Shown here piece after piece: positions 47,258-59,713 of a stretch of DNA of 64,000 nt (the stretch's first letter is position 1; each line of letters starts with the position of its first letter). The notes under the pieces are model-generated. The model was given only the letters and a program-made list of their open reading frames with translations, had not been told where the DNA came from and did not search any database. A program made the translations under genes and the position numbers. This DNA is from Oscheius onirici (Eukaryota > Nematoda > Chromadorea > Rhabditida > Rhabditidae): assembly GCA_932521025.1 (NCBI GenBank), contig OW051471.1, positions 8,680,001 to 8,744,000 of the forward strand, in the 5' to 3' direction.

Positions 47258-48171
47258 GATGGAGGGGCGGAGCGGCGGCTGATCTACTCGTTCAAAGGCT
47301 CTTTTATTAATTCACTGGAAAGTCCCTTGATATGCTTTTTTTCTGAAGGGTCGAATGGTGAAAAAAGTTAGAAAACTCTTGTTTGTGGCCTTATGACTGT
47401 ACTGTGGTGCGGAACTGTTGCTATCAACTATTTGCGAATTTCTCTCTGGAGAGTCAGAACAGAGCACACAACACTTGGAAAATAGCAAGTGTTTCAAATC
47501 TTTGAACTATTCAAATGTGAAATGGCCAGAGAGATCACAGTTCGCTGGTCTCAAAGACTTCAACGGGTAGGGATAATCTGGCTATCAAGTGACAGATATG
47601 GTTGTAAACCAATTAGCAAAAAATCACAGATTTTTGGAAAATATTGTTACAAATATATGTTCGACCTTTAGGTAGTACGAAAGTTTTTTTGGAAGAGCAT
47701 TAACCGCGACAAACAAGCCTATTATATCAGTCTTGTAAGCAATTTTAGCTTTTGCAGCTTGCTTTCTCGTGTTTTGAAACAAGAATTGATGCCAGTTTTT
47801 CTTCAAAATACAATTATCGCCAGAGCAGGTGAAAGAGCGATTCTTTTGCAATAACACTTGATGTGAAGTACGGCGATAAAACAGAAGAGAAGGAAAAAAA
47901 TATGTTGTCTTGAGAAGAGATTTCCGAAACTGATTCTCTGAATTTGTAGCCATGTGGCAGATGCACATGAAGGGCTTCCGGTATGTTTCCCGATCATAAA
48001 GGTGCTGTCATGGAGACCGGACGCGGTTGATCAATGGCAAGAGAGTCATTCTTATGGGGAGAATTTCTCCCTCAAGACTGGTTACTTGAGAAAAAAGGAA
48101 AGCGTATTGAATCTCGGTTCCTATACGGAGTTCTAGAAGTTTTATCAGTTATCTAAAAACAGTTATTCAGA
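47258..48171. other. Intergenic region
   Basis: Upstream of the ammonium transporter. No convincing gene on either strand; the ORFs are short and lack splice context. Confidence 0.5.
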
Positions 48172-48966
48172 ATGGAACAAACGCTCAACGGTAAGTGACT
48201 ATGCAAACACATGGCTATATGCTATCGCTGTGCATTTCTGTGCAGCTTTCGTATCATCTTTCTCTCTTTTAATATTAAAAAAGCATGTTTTAACGTTGTT
48301 TCCACTATAAAAATGAGTGGGCAGATAACCAACAATGACGAGAGATAATGATAAGCTTTACGGTAATGTGTGGGATGCAGACAAGCAGAAGACTGACCGG
48401 AAACTACAAATCAGTCGAACGTGTTCGGTTGGAAACAGTTTCAGTTCCAAAATATACAGAACTCCATTTTATCCTAATCAATCTGTCTTGTTGGAGTAGT
48501 TGCGCTTCAGTATTCCAATCCTCTTGTTGGTCACTTCGCAGCAAAGAACGCTAAATGAAAAGCTGTTTGGGATTCGAAGTAAGCAGTGATCTGATCAATA
48601 TTTGAAAGGCCAATTTGTATTGGTTGCTGTTGCGAAGCTACAGAAGTGCGATAAGAAATTTTTTGTTGGATGCACTTCTTTCCTACAGCCCCGAAGATAT
48701 GCCCTCTGAAGTTTCGTATAGGCAATAGATACTGTCATGCTTGATTATTTAGACTCACAAACACTCATACCTCTTAAATACCCATGCCTGTAAAACCTCA
48801 GTAATTTCTGTTTTCTCCCGCAGTTATTGTTGAGACAGAGGATATTTCGAGAGCCATTGTTATTCTTCTCAGCACGCGGTCGTCTTGTCAGACAGTTCCC
48901 ACGGTCCGAAGCGGGATTATTGCCAACGATCCACCTCCATTGTTCCGACTATTTGAAATAGTTTAG
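48172..48966 (+). CDS. Possible small two-exon gene, unknown product
   Basis: ATG GAA CAA follows a TTATTCAG (possible spliced-leader acceptor). The six-codon exon ends in phase 1 at GTAAGT (48190). A CTCCCGCAG acceptor at 48823 opens an exon in matching phase (IVETEDISRAIVILL ... PPPLFRLFEIV) that ends in a stop at 48964-48966. The product would be about 50 residues with no recognised domain. The donor, acceptor and phase agree, but the 633-nt intron and short length make chance plausible. Confidence 0.3.
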
Positions 48967-49826
48967 CTGACAGCAGACATCGATCTTCGTCCAAACATAC
49001 TGACCCGCAGTGTCGTCGTTGATATCATATCATTTGTTTGTGTTTGTAACACAACGAGACTTCGAGACACACGCAATCCATTTCTCGCTATTCTCATTGA
49101 TTTCAGCAGGTGCTTGAAGGTCTCTAAATGTCTCACAGAAAAATGTTTTGAGTTCTTCTTGTTACACTCTCTTTGAACACAAAACTTTGAAGAAGCAAGC
49201 ACCAGTTAATTTTTGAATTAAATCTAAAATTTTACTTGCACATACCTTCGTTTTTCTTGAGCCTCCTTGCTACAAAGCACAAATGCTGGTCCTTTCTTTA
49301 TACGACTTTCTACCTGTCAAACAGATTCAAATACTGTATTAAGTCAGATAAGTTGAACGCTATCAGTGATTCACTTCATTTTGAAACTGTCTTCATGCAA
49401 ACATCCTCTTTTTCCGACAGTTGACGGACGCCTTTCAGTTAGCTCCCGATAACACAAAAAAAAACAATTTTTCTCTCGCTTTCTTTCTCAAAAAGCTATC
49501 AAAAACAAAGTCATTTGATCACCTTGTGGTCTAGAGGGCGTTCTTATCACCAGATCCGCCTTACAGGTGAGTAAGCCGTCTCTCTTTCTCAATGACGTCT
49601 CGTTTGCCCAGTGACTAGAAAGGAATCCTAACTGTCACCTTGTCAAATTTCAGAACTCCGACCGAGACCGTATAAGGGACCTTTTGAGGGCTGACGTGTT
49701 CTCCACACTTTCTTATCAATTGATCGTCCTGCAAAAGGAAGACGACACTCTCACTGGGGGAATACTGCCGTTTCTCATCTCGACACATGTTAGACGTCTA
49801 AACATCGCGATCTTTTTTCAAACACA

Positions 49827-51234
49827 ATGGCGGTAAGCTGTTCTTAGATTTTCAAATTCCAAACTTTTTAGGAAACAGAGACGGCTTCCTCTTCAGAATT
49901 TAAAAATGAAGAGCCAGAAGATGGAACCTCATCGGATGGACTTGTGATTGACGAAGAAGCTTCTAGTGCTTTAGACTCGAAGGTACGGTATTTCAGAGCT
50001 AAGCAGGGCGTTTTGTAATCTATTTCTCTCTGCTCTTATCAGCTCCTATTAGCAGTGTTTGTCCCTAATAGGGTCACCGATTGCCTACTTTATGAGGATT
50101 TTCGAAAATGGCAGATGAAGATATAATTGGTGCTTTCAGGGAAAGTTAAAGCAGACGCCCGAAGACAAACGAAAGCGGAACTATATTGCTGTGAGAAAGC
50201 ATCGACAGCAGCTGAAAGACACTCTGGAACAATGTCCTGTTGTAAGTTTTTATATTTCTGTGGAATTCTCCTCCTGTATCCTGATTCTCGTCTTTACCAC
50301 AGGAAGATCAAATAGAAAGATGGCTAAAACGACACACTTGGAACCTATCTGATAAGGTTGAGAAATGTTGTCTACTTGAATTTTACACCTTTTTCGCGAT
50401 CGCGTCAACAAGGTTACACATTATTCGAAAAACAAGTTTGAAAATTACTCACGTTTATGTACAAACTAAAAGATTTGTTAAAGTGCCACTTTCAGGAACT
50501 TGTCGAACTGAAGAAGAAACTCGAAGAGCTGAAAGTAGAAGAAGAAAGGGAAACTTATAAGGTTTGCAGATGTTCAAATCGAAATAAGCTCAAGTTTAGA
50601 AAGAAAAGCTAGCCGACTTAACAGAAATCTGTCGGTCGAGGATGGGGGAAAACACAAAAAAGAGTAAGTTTATCTCGTTTCTCGGACAATTCGTGAGAAA
50701 AACTCTTGATTGTTGTGGAAGAAAAAACAGAAAATTATGATAGCAAAGCAATTTTTTTTTTCAGCCACTTCTGCTTCTCTTTCGTACGATCGCTTGTTGA
50801 ACGAGTCGCCAGAAGAGATGGAAGTTCAAAGAGAGAACAGTTTCAAACGACCAAGAAGAGTCTTCGGCAGTAATGGCCAGGATTTTGTGCCTCAGAGTCC
50901 CGTAACCATTTCACCAATTTGGAACTTCCAATCACCCCTGATCTCTCAGGGTCTCATTACTCCCGGTCTGACACCTGGATTCCTCAACAATTTTGTCACA
51001 TCTCCTTTTTTCACAACGCCCTTTCTAAATCAGTTGTTAGTTCCTAACACCCCAGCCACTCCAATGCAGTCTCCGGTAACTCTTCAGCCAACATTGATGG
51101 CCGTTACGCCGGAACAATTCCAGGGAATGATGGTTCCCGATACGTTGCATGCTACTGTCCGAACAGCTCCGATTAATTTTACTCAAGATACGATTGAATC
51201 TTTGTGGAAACTTCATAATGAACAGTGGAAATGA
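49827..51234 (+). CDS. bZIP transcription factor, C/EBP-like
   Basis: Nuclear DNA-binding protein family. Starts MAETETASSSEF at 49827, with an intron after two codons. An acidic N-terminus is followed by the basic region KRKRNYIAVRKHRQQLKD, which fits the C/EBP-type NxxAVRKxR signature. A leucine-zipper-like heptad helix follows (ELVELKKKLEELKVEEERE then KEKLADL). It is split across several small exons and is charged rather than purely Leu, so dimer choice may be selective. The last exon (50765-51234) is a Pro/Thr/Phe-rich, likely disordered or activating region (SPFFTTPFLNQLLVPNTPA) ending LWKLHNEQWK. C. elegans has several zip/cebp genes and I cannot choose the orthologue. Confidence 0.78.
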
Positions 51235-52295
51235 GAGAGTTCTTGCATACTCGGGGCTGATAACGCTGTTTACCACAGTGCGGTAAATGGCCCTCTGATA
51301 AGAAATGGCAGCCCAATGTACAGCAGATCTCGAACTTTCTTGGGGGTGCTGATCATAAAAGGAGACAATCGGTGATTTGTGCGCTTGCGTTTTGTATAAA
51401 AAGCTTCTTTCACACAAAGGCAGTGATTTTTAAAATGTTAGATCGCCCGAAGTGTAAATCGAGTGTTTTCAACGAGCCGAAAGCCGAAGGCAACAATTTA
51501 TATGCTGTCGTGACAATCAGGTTTCGAAGTTGGTAAAAGGTCTACTACTGTTATAGGTGTATCGAATGGGATACGACGTCGTCAGACGACAAAGTCGGCT
51601 GGTCAATTTTGAAACCGAGGCCTGTTTTTGTTTATTTCTGCTTCTATCACCTAATTGAGTCCTCCAAGCAAAAGAAGACTCGAGAAAATTATTTTGATCT
51701 CTCAGACGCGTGAATAAACTAACTCTTGTAATAAAACAATGCGCGTTTTCAAGCCCCTTAACACTATTTTCTTTCCCTGAATTATTGTAATTTAGTTGCA
51801 TTTATACGAGAAAATGATTGAATGCAACAGAACGTTAAAAACATTTCTGGTCCAATAACTAAGATTTCAATGTCCTGTTCGCCTCCATTCAAATCGTCTC
51901 GACTATCATTGTCCAACGGCAAACAGACAGCTCTAGTGTTTCACAATTACCCGGAAATGCTGCGGTCGCTTCATCGCAGTCTGTGAGTTTGACTTTCCTC
52001 GGAGCGGAACTCTCTCGCTCGCGCAAGAGGCGACTCAGTTGTGACCGTTGTTTGCAAGAGCCAAGAGCCGCCAGTCGAGTATCCGCACGAGCTCCACGTC
52101 GGTCACACGTCTAACACCTCGAAAGGGCTTTGTTGTGTCCAGAGAGAGGATCGGGATGGTCGGACAGACGGCTCTCTTTCGGGTCCTATCTTTGTCTCAC
52201 TCGCTTTCTGTAGAAGCTCACTTTCCTACTTTCAAGCAAAAGAATGACAGCATTTATTAAAAACTACCCGAAAAGTGTACTCTCGTGGTTAAATC
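51235..52295. other. Intergenic region upstream of the seven-helix receptor
   Basis: No gene seen. Pyrimidine-rich stretches near 52.1-52.4 kb are probably promoter or 5' UTR sequence of the receptor. Confidence 0.5.
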
Positions 52296-53925
52296 ATGAA
52301 GTTGGAACTTGAGTAAGGCTTACTCGCCTCTTTCCTCTCCTTGCACGACCAGGTGCCCGTTTATTTGCCTTCCTCGCCCTCTCTCTATGTCCATTTCATC
52401 TAATCCTCAGTACTCTTGACCATTAACTCATTTCTCCCAAATTTCCGTTGTTTTCAGAAAGGAGACCTTTTCCGGATATGAGCAATCAAGGCTGATGACT
52501 GATTTCGACAAAATTGCGCAGTCTTGCGCACTGCAATTGAGCCTGGGCGAGGTGGATCTGGCCGTTCATCGGAGTCGACATCAGACCAATGTGAGAGAAA
52601 TGTTTTGAGGTAAATCAACTAATGAATTTCAGTCCGCCAAAGCCCTTCTTGCAGTCACTCCGGCTCTCGCTTTGACAGCTTTTCTAGTAGCCCTATTACT
52701 CATCTCTTTCATAGCCACTGCACTAATCAGAAGACGAATTCCATCTAGGAAATATGCGTAAGTATAGAGACATTCGTAAACTTTGCCAATCTAAAGAGTT
52801 TTGACGAGTACTACTTTTCAGAGTAATCTTGAGCCGAACAGCAGCTGATGTCTTCTGTTCCGTTCTCGTTGCCGCCACCTCTCTCTACGCAAATGTCCAA
52901 TCAGCTTCTCATGCCCTGTTGGCTCTTTTCCTCTTTGTAGCCTCCTTTGGAGTTTTCCATCTCGGTCTCTCCCACATCTACGTAGTCGCCCTTCGCTACA
53001 TCAGTGTGACTCGTCCCTACGGATTCCAGTCCATCTGTAGCGTCAGGAGGATCAGCTTAGCTCTTTCTATCGCCTGGATCTCTTCGATTTTATACGCAGC
53101 TGCATACACACCTCTGACTACGGTTATCCTCAACCCGGCAAGGGATGTTGATGGTATGAATTTGCAGTACAGTAACCCTGTTTAGTTTGTTCCTACGAAA
53201 CCTGCCAGCTGCCACTTCTCATCGTTTGCATCTGTATTATGGGTATTTTCATCCCTACAGTATTCTTCCTCTACCTCCTTGTAGTCTACAAACTACGACA
53301 AATCTCCATTTGTGAAAAGTACCGTATTCTAGAGATACAACGAAAATATGAACTTTAGGATGCACAATGAGCCGGAAGTCACACGCAAAAAGTTTTGGAA
53401 GTTTATCGGCTACGGTGGTCACATTAGCCTCTACATTTTCATAGTTTCTCTGCTGATCGCCGCCGCTGCCGTACTGCTAGGACAGGCCAACACTTACAGC
53501 AAGATTCGCGACCTTATGCAAAAGGACTGTGATGTTGTAGAGGTAAATTTGAAAATAAACAAACATTGGAATAATTCAGTATATCGACACTGTAAACACA
53601 CTTGAACTCATTGCCGGTGGAGCTGTTCTTCTTTGGATGGTCCGCATCATTTTCGATGTAACGATTTTGTTATTGGTAGAAAGGAAGCGACTGATGCCGT
53701 GGGCTAACAACGACTTGGAGCCTCTCAGGGAAAACACGGTACGTTTCCGGAAGTTTTGTTCAGTTCACCATAGTTTGACTAACTTTTAAAAGAACATCGG
53801 ATACCTGCAACATTATTTTTTAGGTTTCCATCCGCTCACACACTCTCCAATGGCAAAAGGGCTGTTTCAACTGCCCCGTTTTCAACATCGACGCCCATCT
53901 GACCCCATATGATTTCAAAAACTGA
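52296..53925 (+). CDS. Rhodopsin-like seven-helix receptor (orphan)
   Basis: Starts MKLELEKETFSGYE (first exon 52296-52312, in phase with 52458). Seven hydrophobic segments are visible: ALLAVTPALALTAFLVALLL, DVFCSVLVAATSLYA, ALLALFLFVASFGVFHLGL, ISLALSIAWISSILYAAA, LLIVCICIMGIFIPTVFFLY, HISLYIFIVSLLIAAAAVLL and LELIAGGAVLLWMVRIIF. After helix III comes LRYISVTRP, resembling the (D/E)RY-xxxxRP region of class A receptors, with Asp/Glu replaced by Leu. The C-tail contains CFNCPVF, a possible lipidation or metal site. No ligand class can be read from the sequence. It is not obviously one of the srg type found at 40-44 kb. Confidence 0.8.
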
Positions 53926-54146
53926 ATGAGCCGCCAGAAGGCGGCGCCACCATGACTGAACTTCTATACCGTTCAGCTCCCCTATAAGCATCCTTCAGGG
54001 TGTATCCCAGTAAGTACTGTGTACTGTTTGACCGACCCGTCCATACCCAAAGCGATTTTCAATTTTTAAAGTATGTGCGCGAGTCCGTATTGTATATTCA
54101 GTGAGAACGAATGAACCACTTTTTCAAAAAATAGCCTTTATACAAT

Positions 54147-55232
54147 TCAAAGATGAGCACGGGCTCCATTGATCTCTCTCGATCGGACTCTCCAAACGTC
54201 GGCAAACGTCATCTCAACTTCTTCGGCGTTGATTCCCTGACGGGCAAATCTCTTTTTGGCAATTTCCAGAATCTCCTTCGAGAGTTCTTCCTGAGTTGTG
54301 TTGCTGACATCGACATAGCGGCACATGTCATCGTTAGCATAGTGGCACGAAATGGCCTTTCTGAAGCCTTCCGTTCTGTTGGCTCCCGAACCATGGATGA
54401 GTAGAGGATGGAAGAAAACGGTGTCTCCGGCTTCCATTTCGACGTGCAGACGTGGTGTTTTGGGATCAAAGTTCTGAATTCCGTGGTAGGCTTTGTTGAC
54501 ACCTCCTTCCCAGTCTGGATAGCCGTGAGGAAGAAGTTCTCCTTTGTGCGTTCCGGGAACCACTACGAGACATCCGTTGGCACGGGTTATCTGGAAATCA
54601 AAATCAGTTTGATGTGGAGAAAGCCAGGGAAAATGACTCATCTGGGCCGAACTGTCTCAAGAACCCTTTTTCTATCTCTTTCCAATTTCCAACAACTCAC
54701 TCTCTCCATAGCAGTCCAGGCACAACAGATGAAGTCAGCAGGTCTAAAGGGGAAGTACTGCAGATCCTGATGCATGGGGTGTCTTGAAGTAAGTTTTCCG
54801 TTGTCAGGAGGCTTGTTGATCAACATGGTATGCATCGACATCAGAGTGTGCTCAGGCTTGGCAATCAAATCTCTCACAATATCAATGATTGCTGGATAGC
54901 GACAGTAGTCGAACAAGACTTCGTCTTGATTGAAATCTTGGATCTTTGTGATAGCTTTGACACCGTCTTGAAACTCCGACTTGGCAATACTGACATCCTT
55001 CATCACGGTCATTTCAGGGCTGCCAACCTTTCTCTCGCAGATGTCCTAAAACTCATTAACTTGTAGGTGTTTTGAGAAAAAGAACCTTAAATCTGGAGTA
55101 AAATCTGTCCAACTCGTACTGTGGAACGACGTTTCGGACGACAATGAAGCCGTTCTTCTCATAAAACTGTTTCTGTTCTTTGGTTAGAACAATTCCGTCT
55201 CGATTCCATTCTAGGGTTCCAGCTCCCAGCAT
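54147..55232 (-). CDS. Phytanoyl-CoA dioxygenase-like protein
   Basis: Fe(II)/2-oxoglutarate-dependent dioxygenase likely acting on acyl-CoA in peroxisomal alpha-oxidation. Start ATG 55230-55232 (MLGAGTLEWNRDGIVLT). Full family layout: N-terminal helix, [18 protein letters not shown], iron ligands in [11 protein letters not shown] and LLIHGSGANRT, Arg in GFRKAISCHYA, and the conserved block GELLPHGYPDWEGGVNKAY. It ends AHL, which fits the PTS1 consensus [SAC][KRH][LM] and supports peroxisomal import. It is a close, inverted paralogue of the frameshifted copy at 39.1 kb, about 14 kb away. C. elegans has two such genes (ZK550.5 and ZK550.6) on chromosome IV; orthology is not tested. Confidence 0.9.
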
Positions 55233-56081
55233 TTCTGAACAATTTATGAGAAAACAGGCAAAAGGTTTGAAAAGAAAGTAGGCAAATGATAACAGTTCCC
55301 TATTGGCTCGTGTGCATGAAAAGATCCAAAGAACGCGTGGACTTTGTATTATTTGTCGAAGAATTTTTGAAAATCACGGGTTTGGGAAAACTTGAGCAGA
55401 AGTACATGCTTGAAATACAGAAAGGTCATAGATGCTTAAAAGGAAATACAGATGTCTACGTGCGGGTGGGTGACGAGAACATGCATTGATAAGAACACCC
55501 AAAAACTGGATCCGGCTAATTTTGTCGCAAGCTTGAAGCTGTTTAAAAACAACAAGTAACAAGCTTTGAAAATTATTGAAAAGATACAGCTAGAAACGAG
55601 TAATGAGGCAGAAATATGGAGGTGTTTAAATGGCAAGGGAGTCTCCGTATGGACAACACCTGTTTGATAAGACTAGACTGTCCAGTGATGAACTCTTGGG
55701 AGATGCACGCGCCCAGCATGGAGAGACGGGTAAACAAGAGAAATCTCACAATAGAGTACATTAGGAACAAATGGTATAAAGAAAGTAAACTAAAGTAAAG
55801 TTTCTTCCCGACTCAAGCTTGAGTTCCGAAGAGACTCATGTGCTGCGGGTGCTTCCTGAGTGACCAGGTTGCGGGAGGCGTTAACGTTTCGAAGCTGTCT
55901 TGATTTTTCTGGGAACGCCAGAAAGTACCATGCCTGAACGAAGGGAAGATACTAAATTGTTAGGGTATTCTACTGAAATCGCGTGATGTTTTTGTAGACA
56001 GTCCCATCTCCCACTCATTTGTATTCAGTGACTCTCGAATCTTGCTTATATGTTCGACAATCTAGTAAGCCCGCAAGCAAG
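55233..56081. other. Intergenic region (divergent dioxygenase / M13 peptidase promoters)
   Basis: No gene supported. Several short ORFs on both strands overlap each other and have no splice context. Confidence 0.5.
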
Positions 56082-57850
56082 ATGTATCTTTTCTTGTTCC
56101 TTTTTATTTTCCCCTTCACCTTCAGCATGGAGGAAGAGGACCTGTTCATCATTCACGTGAAGCAGTCTGTAGACCTTTAAGTTCAGTAGTTGAATCCATT
56201 TAGATGGCGCAACATGTCAGTTGACCCTTGTGAGAACATGTACGAGCATGTCTGTTCTCTGGACATGCCGAAGAATGCGACTTTCAACGATTATGCAACC
56301 GATTACCTGGTTAAAAAGTTCAAGACGGAAAACTATTGGAGCACTTCTGCTAAAAAACTTCATAACATCTACCAAGTATGGCTGTTGTGTGTGTATTTTT
56401 TAGTCTGTTTTCAGACACAGATAAACGATCCTCGAAAGTATCGATTCGAGCAGGGAGACGTAAAAACAATCGAGAAGGACGTCAGAACTTAGTTGGTCCA
56501 AAAAATTCCGATAATGTTTTAGTTTAGCTGCCTTTCAAACATGACTCACTGCCGCAGCTACTTTGACATTTTCGCTTTGAACAAGAGGGCTTCTGATTCC
56601 GATGTTGTGGACGCCTTGGCTAATCATTTAAAATACAGCGACAACCAGGAACAGATTGAAACGGACGTAAACCATCCAATGCATATATTTCGTCTGGCTG
56701 CAAACGCAGGCGGATTCTTCAAGTTGCAGACTTTTCATTCACAAAAAGTCACGAAATTCAGGTCAACAATTGCAAACCCTGAATTACAAGAATGGATAAA
56801 CAACGGACAGCAACAAATGAAGAACGTGTCTGTCGAACTTCAACGAATCTACTGGAATATGTTAAAGGCTAGTTTTTATCCTAAGTAATGACAGATTCCA
56901 GGCTGCTCCTTGGGTAAAATATCGTGCTCTTGAGGATCACTATCGCTCGATCCTGAACGTCACATTTGAGTTCTACCCCACGTTATTCGACCACGACTTT
57001 GATCCCTTCTTCAACACGGCCATTGCAGTCGTTGAAAAGTGCCTGAAAAACATGTAAAACCTCTTTTTGAATTTACCAAACGTTTATTATAGGTTCTACT
57101 GGTATAAGTCCGAAATATATGGATGTTTTTACACTGCTAGAAGTATGGCTTGGGTCGAAAACAAAGCACACAAATTTTTTGTCTCGTTGATAACCGCCAA
57201 TGCACAATTTCAATCCGGCAAAGCTGTATTTCAAATATTCCCGGCAATGATGGGTCTCTTTTTGAAGAATCAAGTCTCTAGGGTAAAATTGAAACGTGTA
57301 AAAAAGGGTAGCTAGTTTAGATTGGAGCTGTGTACTACACAATAGCTCACGAGCTTGGCCATCACTTATTTAATGACAAGACTATTAACAACTGGATAAT
57401 CATGCCAGATAACGTGGAATGTCTGATCAACTACCGAAAAGACATGTGCAGCATTTCGCCAAGATGTCATTCTGGACCGCATACTGTACTTGAAGACGGA
57501 GCGGATGTGGTGGCACTTGAGGCCACAATGGAACTTTACATGGAGCAACAGGACAATTTGGAAGACAATGGGGTGATCGAAAACGAGAAGCTTCTTTTCT
57601 ACGCGCTTGTTGGGGGTTTTTGTAAACAGAGAAAGCCTGAGAAGGAAATGATGGAAACCAAGGACACTCATTCTTCTAACAAACCGCGCATGAACACTCT
57701 GCTGATGCATTCCGAGTACTTCCAGAGTGCTTTCGGATGTAAGAAAGGGGACAAGATGTACAAGAGTCCGGTAATTCTAACAATCAAACTTTAATGAAAA
57801 AGATTTAGGACAAGTTCTGCAACTTGCTCGGAGCGGAGTCTATGAAGTAG
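56082..57850 (+). CDS. Neprilysin-like (M13) metallopeptidase, short divergent form
   Basis: Starts with a secretory signal (MYLFLFLFIFPFTFS). The M13 N-terminal signature follows: RNMSVDPCENMYEHVCSL. The zinc motif is HELGH in YTIAHELGHHLF, where typical M13 proteins have HEL-x-H in a similar setting. The third zinc ligand lies in TVLEDGADVVALEA, corresponding to ENxADxGG but with Gly in place of the Ala-preceding residue and no GG. The C-terminal motif RMNTLLMHSEYFQSAFGC resembles RVNxxxxNxxxFxxAFxC. The usual final Cys-x-Val/Ile-Trp is CNLL. The protein is well below the usual 700-750 residues, mainly through a reduced N-terminal lobe. There is no transmembrane anchor beyond the signal, so it is probably secreted. 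Exon joins around 56480-56525 are unsure. Confidence 0.78.
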
Positions 57851-58022
57851 TAACGACGACTATGGCGAAACGAAATAAACTTTTTTTGAGTCTTTTTTGG
57901 TTAAATTTTACAAACAGCTTGCATCTTTCTTTCTATGAGACTAATCTGAGGAAAAATATGCATAAAACATCCAATTGGAAGAAGCATTAAATCAACCTAT
58001 TGACAACAACTCCTCGGGTCAG

Positions 58023-59713
58023 CTGTCATTTCTTTTGCTCCGTCCGCTCACTCTAGACCACCTGAACCGCCAGTTGAGTCATCATGGTAGCCTTCTTCTT
58101 CATATCTGTACATCATCTTTTGATTGTTCTAAAACCATTTTTAGTTTTCATTTACCCTTGTTCTAGCTCTTGATTATGACGAGTTATCCTTCTTGGAAAG
58201 TTACTTGATCAAAAAGGAAGGAGACATACGTAAGTGTTTATCTTGTACAACTGTAAGAGATGTTCAGTTAAGTTCAACCAAACCAAAATTCCTGGAATGA
58301 AATCAAGTGCGTTGAGAAACGAAGACTCGCGGTGGCCCAATGCGGAAGTTCCTACCTATTTCAGTCCTTCCTACACACCTTGGGAGTGAGTCACTGTTTT
58401 TACAAATGCTCTGTTCAGAAAGAGAGAAATCATCGACGCCATGCTGGAAATTCATAACAAGACGTGTGTTCGATTTCGGAGAGTCACAGAAGAAGACACC
58501 GATTTTGTTCTGATTGTGAAGCCGAGAGTCCAGGAATGTGCCTCGATGGTCGGTAGACAGGGTCAGGTTCTTTTTCATGTACCTAATAAAAAAATTCAGG
58601 TGGTGGTCAAGCCCTTTTCCTGTCAGTGGGCTGTTTTACACGAAAAGTCATCTTACACGAGCTGATGCACGCTCTTGGCTTCATTCACGAACACAGTCTG
58701 GAGTTTTTAACTTTTCCAATTTAAAACATTTAGATCGCTCAGACCGCGACAAGTATGTAACAATCAAATGGTCTAATATTAAGGAGGGAGAAGAACGTAA
58801 CGCTTACCTCGTTTCACCTAAAAATGGTTAAGACAATTTCGATAAGAGAAAGTCCAACTCGCTGACTCTGATGGACACGGAGTACTCTTATGATTCAATA
58901 ATGCACTATGAGGGAATGGAGTTTAGCTATGTAGCGCTTGCTTTTTTTCTTCTAGTAGAAAGGTTCAGAACAAACGATCTCCTACTATTGTACCTAAGAT
59001 AAGTGTTCACAATCTTGGAGGAGGGGAAAGACTGAGCTCTATCGATGCACTGAGAATTAACAAATACTACAATTGTCCTCAGTTTGGGAAGGAGATTGAA
59101 GTGGTAAGAGACAATTCCGACGACAAAAACAGTGAGTACAGGATGAAGTTGCTACTGTAGTCACTATGCCAACGACGGCTGAAGAAACTCTCAGACCAAC
59201 TGAAGTTCCTTCAACGACTTCTGTTCCTCGTCAAGTTTACAGCACGCTGTTTGTGAGTCAAAAAATCAATAATAGAATGCTTGACTGTTGAAAAAGTAAC
59301 CTATCCGTAGGAGTGAACGGAAAAGTTTAGAGGTGCTGTTAATTTTTAGCCACCAATCCGCTGGTCTCGTCGTGACTGTCCCAACCCCTACGAGCCACCA
59401 GTCGTTGGAGTATGTTCTTACCGTGATTCATTCACAAAACTTTTAGGGAAACTGCCGCTGGCTGGTTATGAAAGTTGCTGCTGATCCGAACTCGTCTTTC
59501 CACTATCTTCATTGTGTACCAAGTCTTACAACGTCTGACATTAGATGTGGAATTTGGAAGCGAAAGAGCTGTACCAAGGATACTGTTTTTGACAGAACGT
59601 TTAGAGTTAGAACACTTTTTAAAGAGTACAAGCAATGCTTTAGTCGTGTCGACATCTCAAGTACATCGACGATAAGCGAGAAGACTCCGAGGAGACCGAT
59701 TAAAAACCGCTAA
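58023..59713 (+). CDS. Astacin-family (M12A) zinc metalloprotease
   Basis: Secreted or extracellular protease family (nas genes in nematodes). The first exon with signal peptide was not found, so the 5' end is open. Visible parts: propeptide-like LSFLESYLIKKEGD, mature start RWPNAEVPTYFSPSYTPWE, TCVRFRRVTEEDTDFV, ECASMVGRQGGGQALF, zinc motif HELMHALGFIHEH with the RSDRDKYV follow-on, Met-turn SIMHYEGM and SPTIVPK. Two tiny introns (58797-58832, 36 nt; 58921-58958, 38 nt) restore GEEHNFDK and MEKVQNK; without them false stops appear. After the catalytic domain come a Thr/Pro-rich linker and a Cys-containing C-terminal region (GNCRWLVMKV, HYLHCVP, IRCGIWKRKSC) ending at 59713. I do not recognise that tail as EGF, CUB or ShK. 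Confidence 0.82.

Noticed and set aside
58829..58831. Apparent in-frame TAA in the astacin gene
   Set aside because: A 36-nt intron (58797-58832) removes it and yields the GEEHNFDK sequence expected for astacins.
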